Part shown: positions 1-8,393 of the stretch, one piece after another
How positions within the stretch are numbered: the stretch's first letter is position 1
How the letters are laid out: each line of letters opens with the position of its first letter
NCBI GenBank assembly: GCA_035249305.1
Contig: DATFGQ010000075.1
Span: forward strand, 1 to 64,000
Reading direction: 5' to 3'
Length of the DNA stretch: 64,000 bases
Source of the DNA: DASUNP01 sp035249305
GTDB lineage: Bacteria; Acidobacteriota; Blastocatellia; UBA7656
Program-made: the position numbers and the translations under genes
Notes under the pieces: generated by a model
Told to the model about the DNA's origin: nothing
The model's database searches: none
The model's input: the letters and a program-made list of their open reading frames with translations, nothing else

Positions 1-28
1 GGAAGACTTCAAGTAGAGAAGGCGACAG

Positions 29-616
29 GTGGGAGCTAGACTGGCGTTGACATCAAGCGATGCTGAATTGGTTCAGCGTTGTCTGAGGGGTGACCAGGGT
101 GCCTGGGCGGACGTGGTGCGTCAATTTTCGCGCCGCATCTACAACCTGGCCTACCGGTTCACCTCAAGCCATGCGGCGGCAGAGGATCTGACGCAGGAAG
201 TCTTCATACGCGTCTACCGCTCGCTGGATCAGTACGACGCGTCGCTCGGTGATCTGTCAAACTGGCTCATGCGCCTGGCGCGCAACCTTGTAATTGACGA
301 CTACCGCAAGCGACAGCGCACGCCTACCGATTCCAGCGACGACCTGGCCGATCACGAGTACCATCTGCCGGCGGGCTCCGACAGCCCGCAGCGGAGCCTC
401 GAACGCCAGGAGCGCCGCCTGCAAGTGCTCGCAGCCATCAACAAGCTCTCACCCGATCTGCGCGAGTGCGTCATACTCCGCGACATAGAGGAGCTGACGT
501 ACCAGGAGATCGTAGACCTTCTGCAAATCCCTGAAGGCACGGTAAAGAGTCGCATCAACCGAGGCAGGATAGAGCTTGCCAAGGTCTTGCGCAGGATGAA
601 AGTGAATCCCGATTGA
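29..616 (+). CDS. ECF-type RNA polymerase sigma factor
   Basis: Extracytoplasmic-function sigma-70 factor that would direct RNA polymerase to a dedicated set of promoters. Of 195 residues, about 15-85 form region 2 (GDQGAWADVV, then AEDLTQEVF) and about 135-190 form region 4, with the helix-turn-helix LTYQEIVDLLQ and GTVKSRINRGR. The start is GTG at 29, behind GAGAAGG; an in-frame stop at 14 leaves no room for an earlier start. A zinc-finger anti-sigma gene follows 174 bases downstream on the same strand, so the two are probably a sigma/anti-sigma pair. The signal and the target promoters cannot be read from the sequence. Confidence 0.93.
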   Translation: MGARLALTSSDAELVQRCLRGDQGAWADVVRQFSRRIYNLAYRFTSSHAAAEDLTQEVFIRVYRSLDQYDASLGDLSNWLMRLARNLVIDDYRKRQRTPTDSSDDLADHEYHLPAGSDSPQRSLERQERRLQVLAAINKLSPDLRECVILRDIEELTYQEIVDLLQIPEGTVKSRINRGRIELAKVLRRMKVNPD

Positions 617-790
617 GTGCCCGGACGGAGTCGGCCTGTAGTCAGTGGGCCGCTCCCCTCATCCAGTAGCCGTAGCTGACGCGTATCAATCACTGGCTAA
701 AAGGCGCCTTGACCGCGCGTGCTGGAGACGAGGTTTTCGGCCGAGGGGTTCTACTTTGCGGGGGCGGGTCGCGGACCCGGTTGAACAGAT

Positions 791-1624
791 ATGGACTGCG
801 TCAAGTTTGAAGAGATGCTGAGCGATTATGTGGACGGGCTGCTCGCGCAGACGGCTCAGGGACCGTTTGCGGAGCACGCGCTCTGTTGCCGGGCGTGCCG
901 GGCGCTTCTCGATGATGTCAAGTCGGCTCTCGGCGAGTGCAAGCAAGCCTTCGAGGTCGACACGCCTTTCGAGCTCGACCTCGTGCTTGAGATGATCCCC
1001 GAAGAGTGCGCGCCGCTCGACTGTGCGGGGTTCGAGGAGTTGATTACAGAGTTTTTGGACGGCTTCGTCCCCGCCTCGACCTACCACAGGTTTGAAGAGC
1101 ACGAAGCGCGGTGCGCGACCTGCTCAAAGCTTTTGACGGGCGTCGTCTACGCGGTTGCGGCCTGCCACTCGGTCCACACGTACGAAGAGTACGAAATCCC
1201 CGAGGGGGTGACTTCACGGTTGCTTGCGATAATGCCCGAGCGACGGCCGAGCCTGCTCGCGGCGCTCGCCGAGCAAGCCCGCGCGATGACGGGCCACCTG
1301 ATGCCGCGCGCCAGCGGCGGCATCAGGTGGAGCTTCGCCACGGCGAGCGGGCTCGCGTTCGCGACCTTCGCGGTTCTGCTGCTAGGTTTTTCCGACGATA
1401 GGACCATAGCCGGCATTTACCGCCAGGCCCACGTGAAGGCCGCGGAGATTTACAGCCAGGGCGCGGACATCTACGCGCAGAAGGACGAAGTCGTCGCGGG
1501 GCTCCATAAGGTCGGCTCAGGTCTGGGCGAAATCTGGGACACCATCGGCGGCCAGGGCGAATCTAACGCCCCGGCCGACAACCGCGAACGCGACCAGAAC
1601 CCGAACTCCACAGAGAATAATTAA
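791..1624 (+). CDS. membrane anti-sigma factor with two zinc-finger modules
   Basis: Probable anti-sigma factor that holds the upstream ECF factor inactive at the membrane. The 277-residue product has two tandem copies of the ZAS-type zinc-binding pattern HX3CX2C: His29/Cys33/Cys36 and His104/Cys108/Cys111. Each copy is preceded by a similar helix (FEEMLSDYVDGLL and FEELITEFLDGFV). One membrane segment at about 181-200 is followed by a polar periplasmic tail of about 75 residues. Most family members have a single zinc finger, so the duplication is unusual. Pairing with the sigma factor is inferred from order and strand. The ATG at 791 lacks a strong ribosome binding site. Confidence 0.85.
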   Translation: MDCVKFEEMLSDYVDGLLAQTAQGPFAEHALCCRACRALLDDVKSALGECKQAFEVDTPFELDLVLEMIPEECAPLDCAGFEELITEFLDGFVPASTYHRFEEHEARCATCSKLLTGVVYAVAACHSVHTYEEYEIPEGVTSRLLAIMPERRPSLLAALAEQARAMTGHLMPRASGGIRWSFATASGLAFATFAVLLLGFSDDRTIAGIYRQAHVKAAEIYSQGADIYAQKDEVVAGLHKVGSGLGEIWDTIGGQGESNAPADNRERDQNPNSTENN

Positions 1625-1654
1625 GTCCTGAGTCCTGAGTCCTGAGTGCTGAGA
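1625..1654 (+). repeat. heptamer array TCCTGAG/TGCTGAG, left arm
   Basis: Four or more tandem 7-base units begin directly after the anti-sigma stop codon. The complementary array (units CTCAGCA) lies at 1830-1860, so the two arms could pair in RNA around the palindromic element between them. Confidence 0.85.
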
Positions 1655-1829
1655 GCGCGTCTGAAAAGCCCCGCAGGGGCTCAATGTTTGTAGAACAATA
1701 GCGTAAATTCACCCAACTCCGTAGGAGTTGCATGTTTGATATTCAACTCCTACGGAGTTGTAAGGATCTGGCTCGCGATCAACTACAAACATCCGGCTCC
1801 TACGGAGCCGAGCCGAGTAGCCTGCTATT
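1655..1829 (+). repeat. palindrome-cluster element, copy 1 of 3
   Basis: About 175 bases made of short hairpins: AGCCCCGCAGGGGCT, then ATGTTTGTAG, an AACTCCGTAGGAGTT palindrome and its partner AACTCCTACGGAGTT, then CTACAAACAT and GGCTCCTACGGAGCC. The same blocks in the same order recur at 22326-22490, and on the other strand at 45720-45880. There is no coding potential and no transposase. Confidence 0.85.
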
Positions 1830-1860
1830 ACTCAGCACTCAGCACTCAGCACTCAGCACT
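1830..1860 (-). repeat. heptamer array, right arm (CTCAGCA units)
   Basis: Tandem CTCAGCA units, the inverse complement of the array at 1625-1654. The pair flanks copy 1 of the palindrome-cluster element. The rest of the gap, to 1950, shows only a weak ribosome binding site for the next gene. Confidence 0.85.
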
Positions 1861-1950
1861 TTCTTCTCAGGACTCAAAGTAATAGCCAGAACCAACGGCG
1901 GGCGGATTACGTTCTAAACTGTGAAGAGTAATCACACGAGGCAATCTATC

Positions 1951-2685
1951 ATGTACTGTTCATATCATCCGAGGAATGCGGCGAGGGTCCAATGTATCAG
2001 TTGCGCGCGGAGGCTGTGCGCCGCCTGCGATCACAGGATTAAAGGGTACCCCTACTGCCAGGACTGCATAGTGATGGGTGTGGAGAACCTGTCGCGCCAG
2101 CACAACGCTCATTATCAAGCTAAGCAGTCTAAGGGCAAAGCGAGGCTCGCCGCGCTGTGCGCGTTGCTGCCGGGGATGGGCGCCGTCTACAACCGCCAGA
2201 ACGTGAAAGCTATCGTACACTTCGTCACGATAATCGGGCTTTTCCAGATCTCGGACCTTAACGTATTCGAGGCGCTGTTCGGCATGGCTGGAGTGGTCTT
2301 CTATGTCTACTCTATAATCGATGCGTACAGGACTGCGCGGCTGATCGCGCAGGGCGAAAGCCCGGCGGCCGACGAGGCGCGGTTCAAGCGCGAGCTCGCC
2401 CGTCGTGCTCCGCTGATCGGGGGCGTGCTGATAGGGACGGGGTTGCTGATAGTCTTACAGCTTTTCCTGCGACCGCTCGGCATCTACCTTTCAATGGGCC
2501 GCGTGCTCCCGGTCGTGCTGATACTGTTCGGCGGTTATCTGCTGACGCGGTATTTCAAGCGCGCGCGCGCGGAAGAGCAAGCGCCCGATTATTCGCCCAG
2601 ACCTTTCTCGCTCGTCTCCGGCTCGCTTACGGACGATGCGAGCCACGCGGGGCGTCAGGCCTGGAGGTCCGGGAACCAGAGGTAA
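1951..2685 (+). CDS. B-box-type zinc-finger membrane protein
   Basis: Membrane protein of unknown role with an N-terminal cysteine/histidine cluster (YCSYHP, CISCARRLCAAC, YCQDC, within residues 1-40) typical of B-box-like zinc-binding modules in bacterial membrane proteins. Several hydrophobic segments follow: one near 60-80, a pair near 85-120, and two near 150-200. The ATG at 1951 is preferred because GAGG lies nine bases upstream; a GTG at 1921 is also in frame but has no ribosome binding site. The next gene begins within a few bases of the stop, so the two are probably co-transcribed. The zinc module may mediate protein contacts, but nothing here shows a partner. Confidence 0.75.
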   Translation: MYCSYHPRNAARVQCISCARRLCAACDHRIKGYPYCQDCIVMGVENLSRQHNAHYQAKQSKGKARLAALCALLPGMGAVYNRQNVKAIVHFVTIIGLFQISDLNVFEALFGMAGVVFYVYSIIDAYRTARLIAQGESPAADEARFKRELARRAPLIGGVLIGTGLLIVLQLFLRPLGIYLSMGRVLPVVLILFGGYLLTRYFKRARAEEQAPDYSPRPFSLVSGSLTDDASHAGRQAWRSGNQR

Positions 2686-2692
2686 CCTAGAA

Positions 2693-4414
2693 TTGTCTTC
2701 GGCAGGAAATAAGCGAAAGGCCACGTTGATGATCGGGCTGCTGCTTTTGGCGGTAGGCCTCATCTTCGTCTTCGTCCCGGCCGGGGCGGGCGTGACCGAA
2801 TGGCTTATGCGCCTCTGGCCGATCTTCCTGATCTGCGCGGGCGTCGTCCGCGTCATGGGATTCGCCGTCGAGCGCAAGCCGCGCTCGCCCGTAGGCGGCA
2901 TGCTGCTGATCATAATCGGCGTCTTGTTCCTGGCCCACCGATTCACTTCGAGCGTCAACGTGCTTGCCACGTATGGCCGCTACTGGCTGCTGTTGCTGAT
3001 GGTCTTTGCGGCCGTTGAGCTCGTGAGGTACTACACGCACCGCCCGTCCGACGGCCCGCCGCCCAGACTCTTCACGCCCTGGCGGCTCTTTATAATCACC
3101 CTCATAGTCGTTACGGGCGTCGTCACTAACCACATAGCGAAATCGAACCCGTCGTTCCTCTCCGCAATCAAGCTGCCGGGAATCCTTGGCGGTCTGAGGG
3201 ACTCGGTCATAGGCGAGACTTACACTTTTACCGACCCGGTCTACTCTTCGCAGGCGTTCGTGCCCGGCATGAAGGTTACGGTCAACAACGGCTACGGCGA
3301 CGTAAAGGTGACCGGCAACGCGCAGGCCATCCGCGCCACGCTGACGCAGGGCGTGCGCGCATGGAGCGAAGAGGAGGCCCGCTCGATCGCCGAGCGGATC
3401 AAGCTGGTCGTAACCCAGACGGCCGACGGGCTGATGATAGCTACGAACCGCGATCAGATCGATCAGCAGTTCACCACCAACATCCAGCTCGAAGTCCCTT
3501 CGAGGGTCGTGCTCTTTATCACGAACAGCTACGGCGGCGTTTCGGCAAGCGGCATAGACGGCCGTCTCGCGGTGACGGCCAATTACTCTCAGAACGAGAT
3601 AAACCTGAACCGCATCGCGGGCGACGTGAAGTGCAACCTCACGTATTCGGACGTCGCGCTATCGGGCATATCGGGCAACGTACAGGTCGCCGGCGCGAAG
3701 GGCGCAAAGGTGAGCGACGTGAGCGGGAGCGTCGATGTCGCGGCGAGCAACGGCGCGGTCGAGGTCCGCAATCTGGCGGGACCTGTAAGAATCAACGCGC
3801 CCTTCAGCCGCATAAAGGCTCAGGACCTGTACGGCGACGCCGAGTTTAAGACCGAACATGCGAGCGTGGAGGTTGCCGAGGCGGGCGATGTCGTCATCAA
3901 CGCGCCGCACTCCAGCGTCCGGGCCAGGGCCATCACCGGCAACCTGAGCATATACTCTTCGCAGCAGCCGATCGAGCTTCGCTCTATCGCGGGCGAGGTG
4001 AAGATAGACGCCGAGCGCAGCTCCGTCAACGCCGAAGAGCTGCGAGGCCCCGTCGAGGTCAAGACTTCGCACGGCGAAGTGGTACTCAAGAACTTTTTCG
4101 AGAGCGTAGACGTGGAGACCAGCTACCGCGACGTAACATTGATAGCGGGCGAAGAGCCCGTCGCCAACATCGAGGTCGATAATCTTCACGGCGAGATCAA
4201 GCTCGTGCTGCCGCAGTCGAGCCAGTTCAGGCTCGACGCGTCGAGCCAGGGCGGGATTGTGAGGCCCGTGGGCTTTAACGAGCTGCCCGTCAAAGCGCGC
4301 GAAGGGCTGGTCACGATGCGCGGGCTGGACGGCCCCGAGATCAAGCTTAAGACCACTTACAAAAACATAACCATTCAGGCGGGCAACGGCTCGACAGAGC
4401 GCGCCCGCCAGTAA
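2693..4414 (+). CDS. LiaF/LiaI-like transmembrane plus DUF4097 beta-repeat protein
   Basis: Probable envelope-stress-related membrane protein. Four hydrophobic segments occupy about the first 115 residues (GLLLLAVGLIFVFVP, WPIFLICAGVVRV, GGMLLIIIGVLFL, WLLLLMVFAAVEL), the layout of LiaI/LiaF-like regions. One more membrane segment follows, then about 370 residues of repeating strands such as NNGYGDVKVTG, VTANYSQNEINL and KTSHGEVVLKN. These match DUF4097, a right-handed beta-helix-like putative adhesin. The start is uncertain: TTG at 2693 keeps the positive KRK ahead of the first membrane helix, while ATG at 2729 has GAAAGG upstream. The protein is likely co-transcribed with its neighbours on both sides. 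Confidence 0.78.
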   Translation: MSSAGNKRKATLMIGLLLLAVGLIFVFVPAGAGVTEWLMRLWPIFLICAGVVRVMGFAVERKPRSPVGGMLLIIIGVLFLAHRFTSSVNVLATYGRYWLLLLMVFAAVELVRYYTHRPSDGPPPRLFTPWRLFIITLIVVTGVVTNHIAKSNPSFLSAIKLPGILGGLRDSVIGETYTFTDPVYSSQAFVPGMKVTVNNGYGDVKVTGNAQAIRATLTQGVRAWSEEEARSIAERIKLVVTQTADGLMIATNRDQIDQQFTTNIQLEVPSRVVLFITNSYGGVSASGIDGRLAVTANYSQNEINLNRIAGDVKCNLTYSDVALSGISGNVQVAGAKGAKVSDVSGSVDVAASNGAVEVRNLAGPVRINAPFSRIKAQDLYGDAEFKTEHASVEVAEAGDVVINAPHSSVRARAITGNLSIYSSQQPIELRSIAGEVKIDAERSSVNAEELRGPVEVKTSHGEVVLKNFFESVDVETSYRDVTLIAGEEPVANIEVDNLHGEIKLVLPQSSQFRLDASSQGGIVRPVGFNELPVKAREGLVTMRGLDGPEIKLKTTYKNITIQAGNGSTERARQ

Positions 4415-4432
4415 GTCAGAAGGAGTTTAGCT

Positions 4433-4633
4433 ATGGGATTCTTGAGATTCGTTTTCGGCACGGCGCTTTCGATAATAACGTTCGCAATCGCCGTCAAACT
4501 GATCGCACTCGTGGTCGGCGTCGTCGGCTTCCTGCTGAAGCTCATCTTGATGGCGGTGATCATAGCCGTCTTCCTTTTGGTCGTGTGGCTCGTCTTCAGG
4601 ATCATCGCCCCGCGCCGCGCCGCGCAGGTATGA
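4433..4633 (+). CDS. small two-helix membrane protein
   Basis: A 66-residue, very hydrophobic protein. It has two long membrane segments (about 4-28 and 32-58) and a basic C-terminus (APRRAAQV). AAGGAG at 4420-4425 lies eight bases before the ATG, and the gene starts 19 bases after the DUF4097 protein, so translation in the same operon is well supported. I do not recognise a family. It could be an accessory subunit of the upstream LiaF-like protein. It is followed by a perfect long hairpin at 4645-4701. Confidence 0.75.
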   Translation: MGFLRFVFGTALSIITFAIAVKLIALVVGVVGFLLKLILMAVIIAVFLLVVWLVFRIIAPRRAAQV

Positions 4634-4644
4634 GGCTTGGGACC

Positions 4645-4701
4645 GGGTCGGGGTATCTGAGAACTCAAATTTGAGATTTGAGTTCTCAGATACCCCGACC
4701 C
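4645..4701. repeat. perfect 26-bp inverted repeat (ATTTGAGTTCTCAGA family)
   Basis: Two perfectly complementary 26-base arms (4645-4670 and 4676-4701) around the loop TTGAG. It stands where a terminator for the upstream genes would be, but no T-run follows. It contains the words CAAATTTGAGATTTGAG, related to the repeat inside the glycosyltransferase gene at 24930-24972. The remainder of the gap, to 4909, holds only the antisense ribosome-binding-site/ATG described at 4753-4768. Confidence 0.85.
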
Positions 4702-4704
4702 AGT

Positions 4705-4755
4705 TGTTGCAAAATTCTTAAGATCGCCCGCGGCCTGCCCGCGAACTATTGCCAT
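4705..4755 (-). other. possible start of a broken or tiny antisense gene
   Basis: On the minus strand AAAGGAGG lies five bases before an ATG at 4755, as good a ribosome binding site as any in the window. The reading begins MAIVRGQAAGDLKNFATTG and then runs straight into the 26-bp inverted repeat, and further on antisense to the small membrane protein gene. The sequence up to the repeat may be the 5' end of a gene whose body was lost. Expression is unproven. Confidence 0.3.
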
Positions 4756-4909
4756 AAAATCCTCCTTTGTGATAGCCTGCCGTCCTGTTTGAGCAACATA
4801 GTAGCCCCTTAACGAACAAGCTGTAATCGGGATCAAGATCGGTCAGGGTGTTGCTGTTGGACATTGGCAACATCCCGAAACTCTGGCAACAGAGCAAAGG
4901 AGATGCTTA

Positions 4910-5767
4910 GTGTCGAAAGATAAGAACTATTACAGCTTTATAATCACACCGGGAAATACATTCAAAGCAAGACGAATCAGCATTCATAAGAACGTTATTT
5001 ACACCGCCGTCGCCATGGCCTTCGCGGGCCTGCTCTTGATGGCTTACGCGCTGGTGCGGCTCACGGACCACGAGGCGCTCAACCTGGAATACCTCTCTGT
5101 GAAGGCCGAAAACGAGAGCCTGAAGAAAGAGAACGACGTTTACCAGAACTCATACGCGAAGCTGAAGGGTCAGATATCCTACATCGAAGACATGTCGAAC
5201 GAGCTCGCGCGCCAGGCCAGCATGCAAAGCAGCGTCGACGTAGACCAGCAAGTCGGCACGGGCGGGCCTGAGACGGTCGCCGCTATAGACAGGGCCGCCG
5301 ACCAGCTTGAGCGCGAGGTCCGCCAGATTGGCGACCGCCTTCGGGCAGACATGCTCCGTCTGGCCTCGATCCCCACGGGCTTCCCCGTCAACGGGTACGT
5401 GACGGATGGCTTCGGGCTCCGGCGCAACCCGTTCAGCGGCGAGGGGCGCGAAGTTCATGAAGGGCTCGACATCGCGGTCGATTTCGGGACTCCTGTCAAC
5501 ACGACGGCCGACGGGCTCGTCGTGTGGGCCGCGCCTCATGCGGGTTACGGCAACCTCGTAGTCGTCTACCACAGCAACGGGATCACCACGCGCTACGGCC
5601 ACCTGTCGAGGATCACCGTCGAGACGGGCCAGCGCGTCAGGCGCGGCGACCAGATCGGCCACGCCGGCAGCACTGGCCGCTCCACAGGCCCGCACGTCCA
5701 TTACGAGATACGCGAGAACGATCAGCCAGTCGACCCCGGCCGGTACCTACAGCAGCCGCGCCCCTAG
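4910..5767 (+). CDS. M23 (LytM-type) peptidoglycan endopeptidase, membrane-anchored
   Basis: Probable zinc peptidase that cuts peptide cross-links in the cell wall, anchored in the inner membrane with its catalytic domain in the periplasm. The 285 residues comprise a basic cytoplasmic N-terminus, a membrane segment at about 29-50, a coiled-coil region at about 55-150 and an M23 domain from about 158 to the end. The zinc and catalytic residues are present: His183 and Asp187 in HEGLDIAV, and His262/His264 in HVHYEI. The start is GTG at 4910 behind AAAGGAG. The coiled-coil plus LytM layout resembles division-associated peptidases and EnvC-like activators, but the intact zinc site argues for an active enzyme. 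Confidence 0.9.
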   Translation: MSKDKNYYSFIITPGNTFKARRISIHKNVIYTAVAMAFAGLLLMAYALVRLTDHEALNLEYLSVKAENESLKKENDVYQNSYAKLKGQISYIEDMSNELARQASMQSSVDVDQQVGTGGPETVAAIDRAADQLEREVRQIGDRLRADMLRLASIPTGFPVNGYVTDGFGLRRNPFSGEGREVHEGLDIAVDFGTPVNTTADGLVVWAAPHAGYGNLVVVYHSNGITTRYGHLSRITVETGQRVRRGDQIGHAGSTGRSTGPHVHYEIRENDQPVDPGRYLQQPRP

Positions 5768-5826
5768 TCTATAAAAACGATCCTCTTCCGTAAGACTCCC
5801 GCCGCAAGCCGCGTCACCTTGCTTGC

Positions 5827-5854
5827 TTGACACTCGTTTTCGCCAGGAGATAAG
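5827..5854 (+). promoter_or_regulatory. candidate sigma-70 promoter of the nuo genes
   Basis: TTGACA at 5827-5832, a 16-base spacer, then GATAAG at 5849-5854 (four of six matches to the -10 consensus). It lies about 70 bases upstream of nuoA and is the only good match in the gap before the operon. Pattern match only. Confidence 0.45.
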
Positions 5855-5925
5855 ATGCCTTGTCTTGATCGGCGCGCATTTCTTATCCGTGGATGGCCGC
5901 CGCTTTTACTTGGAGACCTTACAGA

Positions 5926-6324
5926 ATGGAACCGTCCGGGGTCGTCAACTACGTTCCAATCCTGCTCATATTCGTCATAGCAGCCGGCTTTGCCGCCATC
6001 ATGATTACGCTGTCGAGGCTCGCGGGCCGCAACCGGCCCACGCGCGAAAAGCTCATGCCTTACGAAAGCGGCGTTGAGCCCGTAGGCGACGCGCGCGCGC
6101 GCCAGTCGGTAAAGTTCTACATGGTGGCGATGGTCTTTTTGCTCTTCGACATCGAAGCAGTCTTCTTGATACCGTGGGCCGTAGCCTTCCCCAACGTGTT
6201 GACCGACCCGGAGTGGAGCCCGCTCAAGTATGTATTCTACGGCGAGATGATGATCTTCATGGCGATACTGCTCGTCGGCCTGGTCTACGTTTGGCGAAAA
6301 GGCATACTCGATTGGAATCGTTAA
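5926..6324 (+). CDS. nuoA: NADH-quinone oxidoreductase subunit A
   Basis: Membrane subunit of respiratory complex I (equivalent of mitochondrial ND3), at the junction of the membrane and peripheral arms. The 132-residue product shows three membrane segments, the family signature YESGVEP in the conserved loop and FYMVAMVFLLFDIEAVF in the second helix. The ATG at 5926 is chosen because GGAG lies ten bases upstream; an in-frame ATG at 5893 would add eleven residues not typical of NuoA. It is followed not by nuoB but by an inverted heptamer repeat and nuoH, so the genes for subunits B-G are not in their usual place. Confidence 0.95.
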   Translation: MEPSGVVNYVPILLIFVIAAGFAAIMITLSRLAGRNRPTREKLMPYESGVEPVGDARARQSVKFYMVAMVFLLFDIEAVFLIPWAVAFPNVLTDPEWSPLKYVFYGEMMIFMAILLVGLVYVWRKGILDWNR

Positions 6325-6328
6325 AGAA

Positions 6329-6431
6329 GTGCTGAGTCCTGAGTCCTGAGTCCTGAGTGATTGATGTTGGACGATTGTAATAGACTAAAAAGATCTTTTA
6401 CTCAGGACTCAGGACTGAGGACTCAGGACTG
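6329..6431. repeat. inverted pair of heptamer arrays between nuoA and nuoH
   Basis: The left array (TCCTGAG units, 6329-6359) and the right array (CTCAGGA units, 6400-6431) are reverse complements separated by about 40 AT-rich bases. The right arm ends eight bases before the nuoH start codon, so pairing in the mRNA would place a hairpin close to the nuoH ribosome binding site. Confidence 0.85.
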
Positions 6432-6438
6432 AAAAGTT

Positions 6439-7470
6439 ATGACAGACCTGCTGCTAGAGTGGCTGATCAAAATCGCAGTCATCTTCTTCATACTCCTGAC
6501 GACAGTCGCCTATTTGAGTTACATCGAGCGGAGGGTCGCGAGCTGGATACAGTTGCGCGTCGGGCCGAATCGCGTGGGGCCGCTTGGGCTCCTGCAACCG
6601 CTGGCCGACGGGCTGAAGTTCATCTTCAAGGAAGACATCATCCCGCTCAAGGCCAATAAGTGGCTCTACGTCGTAGCGCCCGCGGTCGCGATCGTGCCCG
6701 CGCTGATGAGCTTTATAGTCATCCCTTACGGCACCGAGATCACCCTGTTCGGCCGCACCATCCCGCTGCGCGTGACGCAGATCGACATAGCGCTGTTATA
6801 CGTCCTGGCCATCGGGTCTGTAGGCGTTTACGGCGTCGTGCTTGCGGGCTGGTCATCGAACAACAAGTACTCGCTGTTGGGCGGGCTGAGGGCGAGCGCG
6901 CAGATGATAAGCTATGAGCTTTCGCTCGGCATCTCGATCGTCGGCGTCCTCCTGATCTCGGGCACGCTCGACCTCGTCCAGATAGTCGAAAAGCAGCACG
7001 AGTGGATGGGGTTTCTCCCCAGGTGGAACATATTCTTCCAGCCCATAGGCTTCATAATCTTCTTCATATCGGCGCTGGCCGAAACCAACCGCGTGCCGTT
7101 CGATCTGCCCGAGGCCGAGGCCGAGCTGGTCGCGGGCTACTTCACGGAATACTCTTCGCTGAAGTTCGCGATGTTTTTCATGTCAGAGTACTTCCACCTG
7201 ATAACAGTCACGTCGCTAGTGACGACGCTCTACTTCGGCGGGTGGAGCGGCCCGGCCGTGGCCGACTACCCGTGGTTGGGGCTGATCTATTTCGTGCTGA
7301 AAGTCTTTGTATTCATATTCATCTTCATGTGGATACGCTTCACGCTGCCGCGCTTTCGTTACGACCAGCTCATGCGATTCGGCTGGAAGGTCTTACTGCC
7401 GATCGCGATCGTGAACGTGATCGTCACGGCCACGCTCGTGCTGCTGTGGCCTGACTTCTTTTTAAGATAG
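6439..7470 (+). CDS. nuoH: NADH-quinone oxidoreductase subunit H
   Basis: Complex I membrane subunit (ND1 homologue) that forms much of the quinone-binding channel and links it to the proton pumps. The 343 residues have about eight membrane helices. Family signatures are RVGPNRVGPLGLLQPLADG near 40-60 and ETNRVPFDLPEAEAELVAG near 215-235, the conserved acidic loop facing the quinone site. Length is normal. In most bacteria nuoI follows; here nuoJ starts six bases after the stop, with no ferredoxin-like subunit between. Confidence 0.97.
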   Translation: MTDLLLEWLIKIAVIFFILLTTVAYLSYIERRVASWIQLRVGPNRVGPLGLLQPLADGLKFIFKEDIIPLKANKWLYVVAPAVAIVPALMSFIVIPYGTEITLFGRTIPLRVTQIDIALLYVLAIGSVGVYGVVLAGWSSNNKYSLLGGLRASAQMISYELSLGISIVGVLLISGTLDLVQIVEKQHEWMGFLPRWNIFFQPIGFIIFFISALAETNRVPFDLPEAEAELVAGYFTEYSSLKFAMFFMSEYFHLITVTSLVTTLYFGGWSGPAVADYPWLGLIYFVLKVFVFIFIFMWIRFTLPRFRYDQLMRFGWKVLLPIAIVNVIVTATLVLLWPDFFLR

Positions 7471-7475
7471 CGGGT

Positions 7476-7982
7476 ATGGAAAAGGCTCTGTTCATCATCT
7501 TCGCCGTCGTCGCCGTCGCAAGCGCGCTGAACATCTTAATCCAGCGCAACCCGCTCTACAGCGCGCTCTCGCTCATAGGCACGCTGGCGGCGCTGTCGGC
7601 GCTCTACGTGATGCTGCGCGCGCAGTTCATCGCGGCCATGCAGATAGTCGTCTACGCCGGGGCGATCATGGTGCTGTTCGTCTTCGTCATAATGCTTTTG
7701 AACACGCCTAAGGACCAGCCGCAGATCGATAAGCAGAAGGGGCTGCGCTACCTGGCGATCCCGTTCGCGGGGCTGCTGCTTGCGGAAGCCTTCTACATAG
7801 TCTGGCGCGTGCCCGTCCAGTTGATGCCGCAGGTCGACAGTTTGAACCGCGACGCGGGCACGACCATCAGCATAGGCAGAAAGCTGTTCACGGATTACCT
7901 GCTGCCTTTCGAAGTAACGTCGGTCCTGATCCTGATGGCCGTCGTGGGCGCGATGGTTCTCGCGCGCCGCGAGGGCGATTGA
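7476..7982 (+). CDS. nuoJ: NADH-quinone oxidoreductase subunit J
   Basis: Complex I membrane subunit (ND6 homologue). The 168 residues contain five hydrophobic helices; the third holds MQIVVYAGAIMVLFVFVIML, whose pi-bulge region is a hallmark of the family and is thought to move during coupling. It starts six bases after nuoH and is followed 33 bases later by nuoK, so translation is likely coupled along the operon. Start and length agree with family norms. Confidence 0.96.
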   Translation: MEKALFIIFAVVAVASALNILIQRNPLYSALSLIGTLAALSALYVMLRAQFIAAMQIVVYAGAIMVLFVFVIMLLNTPKDQPQIDKQKGLRYLAIPFAGLLLAEAFYIVWRVPVQLMPQVDSLNRDAGTTISIGRKLFTDYLLPFEVTSVLILMAVVGAMVLARREGD

Positions 7983-8015
7983 CCGTCGCGTATCTCAGCC
8001 GAGTGGGAGTGTGTA

Positions 8016-8318
8016 ATGATTCCTTTATCCTGGTTTCTAGGGCTTTCGGCCTTGTTATTCACCATAGGCGCAATCGGGGTATTCATCAAACGAAACGCGA
8101 TCACGATATTCCTCTGCATAGAGCTGATGCTGAACGCCGTCAACCTGACGCTGGTCGCGATTTCGAGTTACTTCGGTGATCTGGGCGGGCAGCTATTCGT
8201 CTTCATAGTGATGACCGTGGCCGCCGCCGAGGCGGCCGTGGGGCTGGCGATCATCATCTCGATTTTCCGTAACCGCGAATCGCTTAACGTAGACGAAGTC
8301 GACGCGCTTAAACTATAA
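8016..8318 (+). CDS. nuoK: NADH-quinone oxidoreductase subunit K
   Basis: Complex I membrane subunit (ND4L homologue) with three helices in 100 residues. Both conserved membrane glutamates that belong to the proton path are visible, in CIELMLNAVNL (second helix) and AAAEAAVGLA (third helix). It starts 33 bases after nuoJ. It is followed by a tight inverted heptamer array that separates it from nuoL. Confidence 0.96.
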   Translation: MIPLSWFLGLSALLFTIGAIGVFIKRNAITIFLCIELMLNAVNLTLVAISSYFGDLGGQLFVFIVMTVAAAEAAVGLAIIISIFRNRESLNVDEVDALKL

Positions 8319-8389
8319 GTGCTGAGTCCTGAGTCCTGAGTGCTGAGTAAATCCGGCACTCAGGACTCAGGACTCAGGACTCAGGACTC
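8319..8389. repeat. inverted pair of heptamer arrays between nuoK and nuoL
   Basis: The left array (8319-8349) begins right at the nuoK stop and the right array (8356-8389) ends four bases before the nuoL start. The spacer is only about six bases, so this is a near-perfect long hairpin. An in-frame ATG at 8340 would translate the repeat and is rejected as the start of nuoL. Confidence 0.87.
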
Positions 8390-8393
8390 TGAT

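Noticed and set aside
1625..1860. Tandem repeats considered as a CRISPR array
   Set aside because: Units are 7 bases with no unique spacers, and no cas gene is present.
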